From Meconema thalassinum (lineage: Eukaryota; Arthropoda; Insecta; Orthoptera; Tettigoniidae), in NCBI GenBank assembly GCA_946902985.2, contig OX336396.1, positions 234,376,297 to 234,440,296 of the forward strand: a stretch of DNA of 64,000 nt, given 5' to 3'. The position numbers were made by a program, and so were the translations under genes. How positions within the stretch are numbered: position 1 is the first letter of the stretch; every line of letters starts with the position of its first letter. Of the stretch, positions 46,473 through 58,137 are shown piece after piece. The notes under the pieces are model-generated. The model did not search any database and was not told where the DNA came from. It saw only the letters and a list, made by a program, of their open reading frames with translations.

Positions 46473-46590
46473 AGTGTGTCTGTCTGTGTGTGTGTATGTG
46501 TGTGTGTGTGTATGTGTGTGTGTGAGTCTGTGTGTGTGTGTATGTGTGTGTGTGAGTCTGTGTGTGTGTGTGTGAGTGTGTGTACTCTGA
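46473..46590. repeat. (TG)n microsatellite
   Basis: Long TG/TATG/GAGTC-interrupted repeat after the 5' hairpin; about twice the length of the equivalent in the copy at 808-870. Confidence 0.9.
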
Positions 46591-47256
46591 ATGTCTGTCC
46601 CCCCCCTATCAATTCGAACACGGTGAATGCGAATTGAACGAAATTTGGTACAAAGGTAGCACTAGCAAAGGACACCTCAGTGTCATGTTTTATATCGCCG
46701 CCATCTTTACTAAAACTGAATGGCGGCCACTCAAACGTTCAAAACGTAAAATCAAATAACGACTAACCAAATCATCCAATCTCTACCAAATTTGGTAACA
46801 ACATACCTTCGTATAGGATGCGTCTTGTGACCAAACTACAAGGTCGTCCGCCATACCATTTCAGGATGGCGGCCGTGCGAATTATGCAAACTTTATAATC
46901 CATATCATGGGACCCACCAGTTCCGATTATCGAGCCGAGAATCGTTTTAACTGTTCTAAAGGAAGAGGCACGTACGAAATTAAAAGTTTATTTTGTAATA
47001 CTATAGTGCAGACGTGATTTTAAAAAGCTCAGCTGATTCATTAATAAGACAAGATGGCAGCGGATATCTTGTGCCTGACTTATATTTCACTAATTTGAGT
47101 ATTGCATGCAATATAGCGTACTGAAACAAAATAAATAAACTTTGTATGAAATGCTTTATATATAAATAATATACTTCAGTGATGAAATCGTTTAGTATAA
47201 ATCATTATTTGCTAACAAGTTCTATGTAAGTCATTTTATATGGATCAATGTTCGTT

Positions 47257-47325
47257 GGCACAAATGGCTCAGTGGTAAAGCGTTAGTCTGTCATTCATAT
47301 GCCTATGGTTCAAACCCCATCAGAG
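47257..47325 (+). other. tRNA-like module in family-C element
   Basis: TGGCTCAGTGG (A box) and GGTTCAAACCC (47307-47317, B box), with intervening sequence diverged from that at 1545-1613. It is not a functional tRNA, because arms do not pair. Confidence 0.6.
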
Positions 47326-48019
47326 ATATGTTTTTTGCTTGACATTTTACATATTTGTTGCTTTGTAATGACTCAGACGTTTTAAAATTAAGCGTTATAT
47401 TGTGCATATTACGGTGCAAAACATATACTTAATTAAAACATAATTCGCCAGCAGATTTAATCGAGACATCTAGCTGACAAAAAGGTAACAGATTTTATTG
47501 AAAAGTTTCTTCTTCTGGCCGCTAGAATGCACTCGCTCTGTTAGGATTATATTGTTCGATATTTCACAACTAGATATCACGACTAGTTTTTATATTTATT
47601 GTTTCTTGAGTACTGAGACGTTATAAAATAAAGCTTTATATGGTGCTTTTTGCAATGGAAATTATATATTAAAAAAAACGACATTCTCCACTGGAGTGAC
47701 ATCTTCCATCCTTCAGTTGTACTATGCAGAAACTATAGATTCGAGCAGCGCTCTATACCGGCCAGTTAGTGAACCCAGTCTTAACGACTGATAGGAGTAA
47801 TAAGACAGTAACATTCGTTTATTCCTTGTGCACAGAGGCGTTGTTGATAATCTCAAAACTTGCAATATGGATGATTTGGAGATGGATTATTTTGTTATAC
47901 CGTGTATTTAAGATTAGCCTATAAATTTACGGGTTGCGAAGTTACTTCACTTAGTTCTATATCATTCGTACACGACACAGAACAACAACGTGACGTCAGT
48001 TTCTGATCTGCTCTGATAG

Positions 48020-48202
48020 GCTATTACATTGCTGCAGTCGGGTAGTTGGCAGTCAAGGATAAAATTCTCGACTGCCAACTGCCAGCTACCAACTGCAACT
48101 TCATGTTGTGTATGGTGCCTATAGTATACACGGAGTCGATCGCGACTGCCGACCGAGGACTACCAACTACGGACTGCCGACTGCGCATTGTAGATGGGCC
48201 TT
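48020..48202. repeat. GC-rich inverted/direct repeat segment (MITE-like)
   Basis: TACATTGCTGCAGTCGG on the left is matched inverted by CCGACTGCGCATTGTA on the right. Between them GTAGTTGGCAGTC, GACTGCCAACTGCC, CTACCAACT and GACTGCCGAC recur in both orientations. It could be a small DNA element inside the family-C element or a structured part of it. No TSD was resolved. Confidence 0.4.
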
Positions 48203-48439
48203 ATTAGAGCAACGAAGTTTCAATTATTGTAAGTAGTCGGTGTTTGGAGTGTTTGCTGATGAAATTGCAAAATGCTGGGGTAAATTATAAACTATGGTTT
48301 GAACGCCACTGTTCAAATCCTGTGTGCCAATTTGCACTTCAAATAGGAAGAAATTAGGAGATGATAAGGACAGAGAGTTATAACTATACCCATACATTTC
48401 GGAGAAAGTAGGCTATATGTTCTTTCCCGAACATCTTGT

Positions 48440-50380
48440 TTTTAATGATTAGTTTATATACCGAATTTCACATCCCCAAAGAAACAACTCATGATATATC
48501 GTTATTCAATGAAATGCACGTTTACCCCCTTAACACCTATTTAAAACCCGAATAAACAAAAATCATTCCTTAGTTGACGTTTTCGACATACAGCGAACAT
48601 ATTCCCAAAATTTCATCTTTCCAACTTTAATAGTTTTCGCTGGGCGTGATGAGTGAGTGAATCAGACAGGAAATTTTCTTTCAATTATTTTTACCAGAAT
48701 TTCACCCCTCCCCATGGGCCCCTTAAATTGGATTGATGAAAAAACGCTTGAACACCTATTAACTTATTTTTTAAGCTGTCTCTTTCCCCTGAGTTTGATG
48801 AGTGAGTGAGTTAGTCAGTCAGTTAGGACACTTTCTCTCCTTTTTTTCCCCAGAATTTCACCCCACCCCATTGGCCCCTTAAATTAATTTATGAAAAGAA
48901 AAGTCGAATACCGATTTACTTACTTTTTAAGCTGATTTTCTTTTTCACTGAGTTTCAAATTTCTCGCCTATGTCATTTAAGAGATAGGCCTACACGCTCC
49001 GTTAGGAATCCTTCAAACCCCACTTTTCACCCCTTTCACCTCATAATAATACACCACATCGAAAAACCCTTAGACACATGTCTGCTTATTTTTAATGATT
49101 AGTTTACATGCCGAGTATCACATCCACATATGAAACCACTTGTGAGATATTGCTATTCAATGAAATGCAGATTTAACCCCCTTAAGACCCCTTTAGAACC
49201 TGAATATCCAAAAAACCTCCCTTAGTGTACGGTTTTGACATACAACGAAAATATCCCCGAAATGTCATGTTTCCAACTTCAATATTTTCGGCTGGGCGAT
49301 GATGAGTAAGTGAATGAGTCAGGACATTTTCTTTCAATTTTTTTCTTCAGAATGTCACCCCTCCCGATGAACCCCTTCAATTTGATTGAAAAGAAACTGT
49401 CGAAAAGCTATTTACTTACTTTAAAGCAGTTTTTCCCCCTGAGTTTGATGAGTGAGTCAGTCAGTCAATCAGTTAGGGCACTTTCTTTCCTGTTCCCCCC
49501 CCCCCCCAGAATTTCACCCCTCCCCATGGACCCCTTAAATTGGATTTATGAAAAACGGTTAAACACATATTTACTTATTTTTTATGATGATTTTTTTCCG
49601 CTGAGTTTCAAACTCCTTGCCTATGTCGTTTAAGAGGTACACGCTCCGTTAGGAATCTTTCAATCCCCACTTTTCACCCCTTTCATATCATAAACACATC
49701 GAAAAACCCTGAGACACGTGTCTTGTTACTTTTTAATGATGAGTTTATATGCCGTGTATCACATCCCCCAATGAAACCAATCGTGAGATTTTGTTATTCA
49801 ATGAAATGCAGGTTTAACCCCCTTAAGACCCCTTTAGAACCTGAATATCCGAAAATCCTCCCTTAGTAGACGGTTTTGACATACAATGAACATATCCCCA
49901 AACTGTCATGTTTCTAACTTCAAAAATTTAGGCTGGGTGATGATGAGTGAGTAGGTCAGGACATTTTCTTTCAATTTTCTTTTTTCAGATTTTCACCCCT
50001 CCCCATAAATCCCTTAAATTTGATTTATGAAATAGAAACTGTCGAACAGCTATTTACTTACTTTAAAGCAGTTTTTTCCCCTGAATTTGATGAGTGAGTC
50101 AGTCAGTCAATCGGTTAGGACACTTTATTTCCTGTCCCCCCCCCCCCCCCCCCGAATTTCATTTCTCCCCATGGGCCCCTTAAATTGGATTTATGAAAAA
50201 ACGGTCAACACATATTTACTTCTTTTTTATGTTGATTTTTTTTCGCTGAGTTTCAAACTCCTCGCCTATGTCGTTTAAGAGATACACGCTCTGTTAGGAA
50301 TCTTTCAAACCCCACTTTTCACCCCTTTCACCTCATAATATACACCACATCGAAAAACCCTCAGACACGTGTCTTCTTAT
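48440..50380 (-). repeat. ~650-bp array units, inverted copy (part 2)
   Basis: Three units, with markers near 49035, 49690 and 50332. Between the family-C and family-A insertions. Poly-C tracts correspond to the poly-G tracts of the plus copy. Frames at 49310 and 50087 are repeat artefacts that translate the same unit. Confidence 0.85.
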
Positions 50381-51910
50381 TAGCCTATTTTCAATTTTGA
50401 AAAAATAGGCTTATGAGATCACCTTTTGTCCGTGTGTGTGCGCGCGCGTGTGTGTGTGTGGTTGTGTGTGTGTGTGAGGTGTGTGTGTGTGTCCCCCTAA
50501 TAAATTCTAAACGGCAGGAGCGATTTCAATGAAACTCGGTAAGTTCATAGCACTATTCCGGGCAACCCCGACTGTGCCCTTCAAATTTTGTTACGTCTCA
50601 CCAATCCAACATGGCGGATGTGCGAAATATTTCACCAGCATTCAATATCTCCGAAACTATTCCCGATATCACCCTGGAATTTACTACGGTGATAAAGGGA
50701 CTACTGGAAGTTCACCTATGTGACTTTTGAAAAACTGGTAACAACAAAACTAACATGGTGGCCACGCGAATTTGCGACTTTTAAATAGACGTTTCTCGCG
50801 ATGTAACCAACCAAACGCAATAAAACTTGGTACAGTATATGTCCATACACATTGTAATGCACCGACATCTAACTTCATTCAATTGTTTACATAACCACAA
50901 GATGGCGGATGACCTTCACCGGCATTCTATATCTCTGAAACTATTAGCGGGATCACCCTGAAATTTTGTACGGCGATAAAGGGCGCTACTGGAAGTTCAT
51001 ATATAAGGCTTTCAACACCGGTTAACTTAAAACGAACATGGCGGTCAAGCGAATTAGAAAATTTTAAATAGACCTATCTCGCGATTTAATGTTCCAAACG
51101 CAATGAAATCTGGTACAGGAAATGTTTATACACATTGTAATGCACTGGTATCTAATTTAGTTCAATTGTTTACATAACCTCAAGATGGCGGCTGCGCGAA
51201 ATTTTAAAATTAAGTTTTTTTTTCTTGTGTCGTATTCATGAGATCGAAGTGAAAGTTTGAATAATGATCCTACGCAATAATGTTCCTTTAATTGTACATG
51301 ACTCTATGGCCTAAACATTTAACAATCCAACTTGGCGACCATCCGAAATATTTAGACGGCTCTGAATATCTACGAATCTATTATAGCAATCAAACTGATG
51401 TTTTGATATTCATAGGGGCTATGAACATAAGTTCACCTATAGAACATTAAATAACCTGGTGATCACAAATCCAACATGGCGGCGACGCGAAGTATATATA
51501 TTCACATAGACGTTTCTCGCAATTTAACCATCCGAGTGCAGTGAAACTTGGTACAGTAAATCCCTATACGAATGTTAATCCACTGGCATCTAATTTATTT
51601 CAATTGTTTCCATAACCACAAGATGGCAGCTGTGCTAAATTTTGAAATATCCTTGTTACTTCTTGTGTCCTAATCATGCGATTGAAGTTTGAATGCTACA
51701 CGTACACAATAATCTTCATGTAACAGTACATAACTCTAGGACCTACATATATAAAATCCAACACGGCGACCATCCGATATATTTAGTCGGTTCTCAATAT
51801 CTACGAATCTATTACAGCAATCAAACTGAAATGTTGTATGTTGATAGTGGCAGTTAACATAAGTAGGATATATGAAAATAGGCTGTATAGTTCTTCACGG
51901 AACTACTTGT
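50381..51910 (+). mobile_element. Helentron-like element, family A, full length
   Basis: Starts TAGCCTATTTTCAATTTTG with AAAAAATAGGCT, then CACCTTTTGTCCGTGTG and a TG/CG microsatellite (50411-50492). Internal ~290-bp repeats have ATGGCGG blocks (50899-50908, 51182-51191). It ends ATGAAAATAGGCTGTATAGT, TCTTCACGGAACTACTTGT. Flanks TTCTTAT and TTTTAATGATGAG rejoin the array. It sits at the same position within the array unit as the family-C element at 46409. Confidence 0.9.
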
Positions 51911-52150
51911 TTTTAATGATGAGTTTATATGCCGAGTATCACATCCCCCAATGAAACCAATCGGGTGATATTGCTATTCAATGAAATGCAGGTCTACCCC
52001 CTTAACACCCCTTTAGAACCTGAATATCCAAAAATCCTCTCTTAGTGAGCATTTGTGACCCTTACGGAAGCTGCATACCAGATTTCATTCCAATTCGTTC
52101 GGTGGTTTATGAGATTTCGTGATGAATAAATGAGTGAGTGAGTGAGTGAG
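51911..52150 (-). repeat. ~650-bp array, inverted copy (part 3, first unit)
   Basis: Reverse complement of about 2060-2300, including the GAGTGAGTGAGTGAGTG run at 52134-52156. Beyond it (to 52539) is the unique Helitron 1 leader. Confidence 0.8.
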
Positions 52151-52539
52151 TGAGTGGTATTCGACAAATATATAATAGAAAGAAGATAGTGTCAAGTCTT
52201 TGTTATGCTAAACTCGGTTGACAATGCTGTGTAAGCACTTGAGTAACTAACGGGATTTCAAGTTAAGATCTTCATTTTCTATACCGGTAGTGCAGAGCGC
52301 AATTGGCATCCAGTCGGCCGTGTCTCGACTTGAGCTATGTTGCCATGGAAACTATCTGCCTTGCCATTCCTTCATGAGTATATTTTATGATTTGATTAGC
52401 ATGTGCTTGAGTGCAAAAGGCCCGAAATCAGAAGAATGAGAAAGACTATCAAAAATTCATGTAGCCAGCGGTTCCTTCTGGGTCCTAAACTATGTGTATG
52501 CAAAATATGGTTGAGATTGGTGGAACGGTGTAGATGTGT

Positions 52540-52543
52540 ATAC
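52540..52543. other. Target-site duplication ATAC (left)
   Basis: ATAC here and at 58465-58468. The other Helitron copy at 1673-1690 reads GGTTCCGTATACAAATC uninterrupted, so this is a true 4-bp duplication. Confidence 0.9.
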
Positions 52544-52552
52544 TGAACCCGC

Positions 52553-55552
52553 TGAGCTAAGGTTCATGTGATATTTTTCATGACACCACATTTATGATGG
52601 GATGTACTACCTTTGAACACACCCAGAAAGCTACGAGAAGCTGAGAGCTTATACTATTCTCTTTGAAGTAGCGGAGAATCGCACTTTTGACTTTGGTGAA
52701 GTCTGATAATTATTTATCTGAGGTCTTATTAATCAATTTTGTATTTCTACGAGACTCAGCATATTCCGTTTCGTCACTCAGTATTATTGAAACATTTTGG
52801 AGAATGTTTTTTCACTTTAAGGTAAGGTAATATCATTGCAGATACGCAAACAGGAATGTAAGTAGTCGCTCAACGACTTAGTTTTGACGACTTGCTTCCA
52901 CGAGGAACGCAGTTCCTTGCACTACGTCTGGAGAAACCGCCCTGTGTAGGCGTGTAATTATATCCGTCGCATAAGACCTGGCAAACAGTCCGCTTTTCAG
53001 CGTGGAAATCATTATCGAGTGCCATCGAGCACAATTATACTACGAATCACTGTTGTTGATGTGCAGTGATCAACACGAATTGTGTAGTGAATTATTTGGC
53101 AAGTATTGTGAAATTTACGACATTGCTGTAGCACCACATTTTTACACCCACGTGTTTGTGGAGGGCCGAGAGCCTGGTGCGAAAATATACAGGTAAATGT
53201 GAGATTATTACTTTAAACAAGTGTGATTATAAAAGTACATTATATAGGAATTGCTACGGTGAATTTATCCGTAATAAAACGACGCCCATTTCACGGATGC
53301 CACGTGATAGAAAAAGTAGCGTCTGTACACGTGTGGAACCGCAGAACAGTGCATGGCCATTTATCATTTACATCTGCAAAGTGTAGAGGCCGTGTTACCA
53401 GTTATATTTAAAGCCTGTGATATCTGCGACGAATACTGTAATTTTCAAGTGATAATATTGAACTACTAAAAGTCTTATTCCACCGCCCACGTGGCCAACT
53501 TTTTCAACACCATGTTCGAGACCGAGACCATGGGCTAATACCATTATGGTATGAGGGAGATGTCTCGGATGGGACCAGCTTGATTATGGAACTTCTAGAA
53601 CATCGGACGAGAGGGAGGGAACCGAGGATGCCTTTCCTAGGCATGTCCAGTCCATTCACGAGGTCAGCTACAGGGACAGACCGAACCCTGGTCTTTGGGA
53701 GAACCAAGATGGAAGTTCTGATGAGGACGATGCCAATCCTGGAAGCCAGAGGTGCTTTTGTTCAACCCTTGTCATTAGACAGAGAGCTAAGTGTGGGCTC
53801 CTTCATATCGTGAGTTTTGTACACCCTTCCTTGTTCTAGTTTCTGGTGGTATAGTTAGATTAGTGTAGTTTGTGAACCAACCGAACTTGGTGACAGCCAT
53901 TTCATAGGTAGGGAATGTAATTTGTCTAATTAGATGACATTTATTTGCAGTAATTATGAGTCACCCTTGGGTCTGACATTTTGGTCAACCCTGGTGCAGC
54001 TTGATGGACGTCGTAGAACATCAATTTCTGCCTATTGCTAAACGTGACTGTAGTCATTTTGAGGCTACTTTGTTTAACCCTATCTGGGGTGATTTTTCAA
54101 GTCTTTGCAGACTTTAGTTATGGCAATCTTATGCCATGATCATGTTTCTTTAACTGCATTTTTTGCAGCCAGTCTATGTTACACCCCTGACTTCGTTAGA
54201 GTAGTCGTATCATTTGGGTAATCGACTGTAATTACCAGTTTTGTAACTGCATTATATTTCATTAGAGATGAGCTCAGAAGCCATCCAGGTCAAGTGTAGA
54301 CCTTATAAGTAATAGGGAGATTTTGTTGTTGTCTAGCATCGTACCCAGTTCCCAGCGTATCATTAAGCAGATCCAGCAGAGAGAGGTATTCGCGCCACAA
54401 TTATTATTTTGTTAGTGTCATGTGTGATGACACGTGTTTATTTGATGTTTGATACAAGTCAGAAATAGAGCATTTTATCTTTGAGAGCAGAGAGCTCCAG
54501 CAATGAGTGACATTGCTACCTTTTAAACGTCTTTGATGTGAAAGACAGAGATATATGATTGTATTAAGATTTATAACGTGCTTTTCAAGCACGTATTCTT
54601 CGAGGTTTATAACCTATGGTAAAGGTATTATTATGAGGCCAGTTGTACAGTTATTATCTTGCTTAAATTGCCAGCCTAGTTAGTGTGTTGTGTCATACAG
54701 CGCAGGAATCTTGTAGCCTGCGGCGACACGAACAGGTTTTGTGAATTCTACTCAGCGCCCGTGTGAGAGCGCATGCTTCTAAGTGAGACAGACTGATGTT
54801 AACATAGGACAGAATGCTTATAGCATTCACTTCCCTTTCATTGCAGTTATAGCTTATGGAACCCAGTGTCCGTTCTTGTATCTGATCATATGTTCTGTAG
54901 ATTGTCATTTGTTAATTAAACGCTGTTGCGTGTACCGTTGTTTTGACGAGTACAGTTATGTCAGTTTTCTATAGCACGTTGTAGGCTAGCCCCGCTAGGG
55001 AGGTTTTTCATGTATGATGGTATTGTGTTTACCATGTCCGGGACTGTTCCCGTTGACCAGATATTTAGGGAGTGTAACTGATTAAGTCCAGGCCCGTCCC
55101 AGAGTAATTGAACGCGAGCTGTGCGCCGCTGGTAACTTGTGTTATTGTGTGTCCGAGTTGTTATTGCTCGTTGATTGTATTCCGACTTTTGAGTCGAGGC
55201 TTTTTGGCGGAGATGATCTGAGGGAGACACTCCGTGCCCAGGCTTGTCAGTATTATTCGCCATAAACCAACGATAACCTAAACCGACATCTTAATAATAA
55301 AACGCATAATTTTAATAAACAATAGCTAACTAACGAATTCTTTCTGTTTAAACTTGTTCATTTGCATTTGGAACCTGCTGACATAGCCGTGCTAATGAAG
55401 GTATTTCCTGGAGGAAATGACTTGAGGACAGCTGACATTTTTTTGTTGCGACTGAAGCTTGCTCGAACCTTGAGTTCGTAGCTGGTGGAGCGCAGGCCAT
55501 ACGAAGTTAGACGTAGTCTTCACTACGCAGTCGTCACCGTAATTACACACAT
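52553..55552. other. Interior of LTR-like insertion, no gene seen
   Basis: Three kilobases of mixed composition with only short frames (for example 53002-53196, 53156-53386, 53580-53813, 54961-55263), none with a recognised motif. Base composition is less A+T-rich than the surroundings. Confidence 0.5.
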
Positions 55553-55701
55553 TAGATTATTTATTTATTTAGCGTATGATGCTTCATTTGACAATCGTTG
55601 AAATGTATTACATATAATTGCTATTACAAAATAAAAATTAATATATACATATTTATATACATGGATGTAAAGTATTACAGACATAATAACTGGGATGCAC
55701 G

Positions 55702-55742
<41 letters not shown>

Positions 55743-56190
55743 TGCTGCAGATTCTGATATTTCATCACAAGCTGATGTCTAGTCCTTCCAACCAAGTGAG
55801 TGCCGTAGGGGTTACTTGATGTAGCTCCTCCACAGGCCCAGTGAATGCCCGCAGAGGACATTCTTTCACGATGTGGCTGATGGTTCGCATTTCAGCACCA
55901 CAGTTGCAGGAAGGAGACTCCAACCACCCCCATTGGTGTAGTGCAGAAGCAGTTCTTCCAACGCCGCAGCGTATCCTGTTTAGTCTGGTCCAGATGGTGC
56001 GCGGGAGGTTGAACCCAGGAGGTTTTGCTGTTGGGTCATTGATGTTGATTAGACCATGTGGGTGTAATCTGGCCCATTCTTGCTCCCATGCTTCGTCAGG
56101 TCTAAATGGTATGTCAGCTAGATTCCTGCTAGATGACTATGGCTTACAAACAGTAAACCAAGGTGTAGGCAGGCATTTGAATAAAACTGT
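55553..56190 (-). pseudogene. LINE ORF2 C-terminus and 3' tail
   Basis: The minus strand reads CLPTPWFTVCKP, one TAG, LADIPFRPDEAWEQEWARL, KPPGFNLPRTIWTRLNRIRC, WGWLESPSCNCGAEMRTISH, IVKECPLRAF and LTWLEGLDISL, stopping at 55765. The PPGF-LPR--W--LNR-R-G and CxCG-----HIV-ECPL blocks are the C-terminal cysteine motif region of an insect non-LTR retrotransposon family. The 3' UTR contains a (GT)n and ends with a TAAA repeat at 55553-55572. It is 5'-truncated, with one in-frame stop. Confidence 0.85.
55707..55741. repeat. (CA)n microsatellite in LINE 3' UTR
   Basis: Pure CA run between the LINE stop codon and its tail. Confidence 0.95.
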
Positions 56191-56611
56191 GGTCTCTTAT
56201 TTATTTACTTAATGATGTAAAAGAGTATGAATCCTCTATGTTACCCTTTTGTGTGCTGATTATCACTTAGTTCCTAAGAACGACTTAGATGTTTTTTTAT
56301 TGCTGGTCACTTAGCTTTGAATGTAATTGTTTGATGTTACGGACGTCACCGCCGTAAATTTTGTTATTAATTGATAGGACTTAGCTAGATGAATTAACGT
56401 TAAATATAAATGTGGAGATGGTATCATCCTAACTTAGATTTGTTTTGCTACCCTGTTAAATGTAAATTCTGATATTAGCTTGATCTTGTAACTTGACCTA
56501 GGGATTTGCGTCGTACCATTTTCCTAGTGTTGCTGTTGTTGCTTTATTATTGTGAGACAGATCTTTCGCGAGGGTTTACTGTAACTTCTCAGGTAGGGAC
56601 TTGCTCTTTAT

Positions 56612-58137
56612 TAGCCTATTTTCAATTTTGAATAAATAGGCTTATGAGATCACCTTTTGTCCGTGTGTGTGTGTGTGTGTGTGTGTGTGATTCGTGTGTG
56701 TGTGTCCCCCTAATAAAATCTAAACGGCAGGAGCGATTTCAATGAAACTCGGAAAGTTCATAGCACTATTCCCGGCGACCTCGACCGTGCCCTTCAAATT
56801 TTGTTACGACTCACCAATCCAACATGGCGGCTGTGCGAAATATTTCACCAGCATTCAATATCTCCGAAACTATTACTGATATTACCCTGAGATTTTCTAT
56901 GGTGATAGAGGGAACTACTATAAGTTCACTTATGTGACTTTTGAAAACCTGGTAACTACAAAACCAACATGGAGGCCAAGCGAATTTGCGACTTTTAAAT
57001 AGACGTTTCTCGTGATTTGACCAACCAAACGCAATGAAACTTGGTACAGTATATTTTCATATACATTGTAATGCAACGACATCTAACTTCGTTCAATTGT
57101 TTACATAATCACAAGATGGCGGATGTGCGAAATATTTCACCGGCATTCTATATCTCTGAAACTGTTAGCGGTATCTCCCTAAAATTTTGTACGGAGATAA
57201 AGGGTACTACTGGAAGTCCATATATATGACTTTCAAAAACCGGTTAACTACAAAACGAACATGGCGGCCAAGCGAATTTGAAAATTTTAAATAGACCTTT
57301 CTCGCGATTTAATGTTCCAAGCGCACTGAAACCTGGTACAGGAAATATTTATACACATTGTAATCCACTGGTATCTAATTTTGTTCAATTGTTTACATAA
57401 CCTCAAGATGGCGGCAGTGCGAATTTTAAAATTAAGTTTTTATTTATTTCTTGTGATGTAGTCATGCGTTCGAAGTGAAAGTTTGAATAATGAACCTACG
57501 CATTAATTTTCCATTATTGGTACATGACTCTATGGCCTATACATTTAACAATCCAACATGGCGACCATCCGAAATATTTAGACGATACTGAATATCTACG
57601 AATCTATTTTAGCAACCAAACTGCATTTTTTAATGTTCATAGGGGCTATGAACTTAAGTTCACCTATAAGACTATACATAACCTGGTGATCACAAATCCA
57701 ACATGGCGGTGACGCGAATTATAAATATTCACATGGACATTTCTCGCAATTTAACCATCCGAGTGGAGTGAAACTTGGTACAGTAAATCCTTATACGAAT
57801 GTTAATCCACTGGCATCTAATTTATTTCAATTGTTTCCATAACCTCAAGATGGCAGCTGTGAAAATTTTTAAAATCTCCTTGTTTTTTCTTGTGTCCTAA
57901 TTATGCGATTGAAGTTTGAATACTACACGTTCACAATAATCTGCATGTAACAGTACATACCTCTAGGACCTACATATATAAAATCCAACATGGCGACCAT
58001 CCGAAATATTTAGTCGGTTCTTAATATCTACGAATCTATTACAGCAATCAAACAAAAATTGTGTATGTTGCTAGAGGCAATTAACATAAGTAGGATATAT
58101 GAAAATAGGCTGTATAGTTCTTCACGGAACTACTTGT
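56612..58137 (+). mobile_element. Helentron-like element, family A, full length
   Basis: Starts TAGCCTATTTTCAATTTTG, hairpin partner AATAAATAGGCT, TG microsatellite (56664-56706) and internal repeats with ATGGCGGC (AAGATGGCGG at 57113-57122 and 57405-57414). It ends AAAATAGGCTGTATAGTTCT, TCACGGAACTACTTGT. Target CTTTAT^TTTTGATT. Very similar in length and content to 50381-51910. It is younger than the LTR-like insertion that hosts it. Confidence 0.9.

Larger units (their letters stand above)
46409..48439 (+). mobile_element. Helentron-like element, family C, full length
   Basis: Starts TAGCCTACTTTCG with its hairpin partner and a TG/TC microsatellite (46473-46590). It contains ATGGCGGCC blocks, a tRNA-like module (47257-47325) and a GC-rich inverted-repeat segment (48020-48202). 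It ends AAGTAGGCTATATGTTCTTT, CCCGAACATCTTGT. Flanks GATTAT and TTTTAATGATTAG rejoin to the uninterrupted array sequence CTTATTTTTAATGATTAG (49085-49102), which fixes the T^T insertion. At 2.03 kb it is the longest member here. The 742-1617 copy is its close relative. Confidence 0.9.

Noticed and set aside
46361..46759. Small proteins rich in Val-Cys or Thr-His
   Set aside because: Translations of the TG/CA microsatellite in Helentron-like elements; the same artefact is at 673-1002 and 55565-55861.
49310..50278. Repeated 60-107-aa proteins with similar sequence
   Set aside because: They are translations of successive units of the same tandem array, interrupted and not conserved in frame.
53500..53813. 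Coding exon suggested by overlapping plus and minus frames
   Set aside because: Neither frame shows a recognisable motif, and the segment lies within an LTR-like insertion.
52553..55552. Host gene exons in the LTR-like insertion
   Set aside because: No splice-supported series of conserved frames could be built; short ORFs lack motifs.
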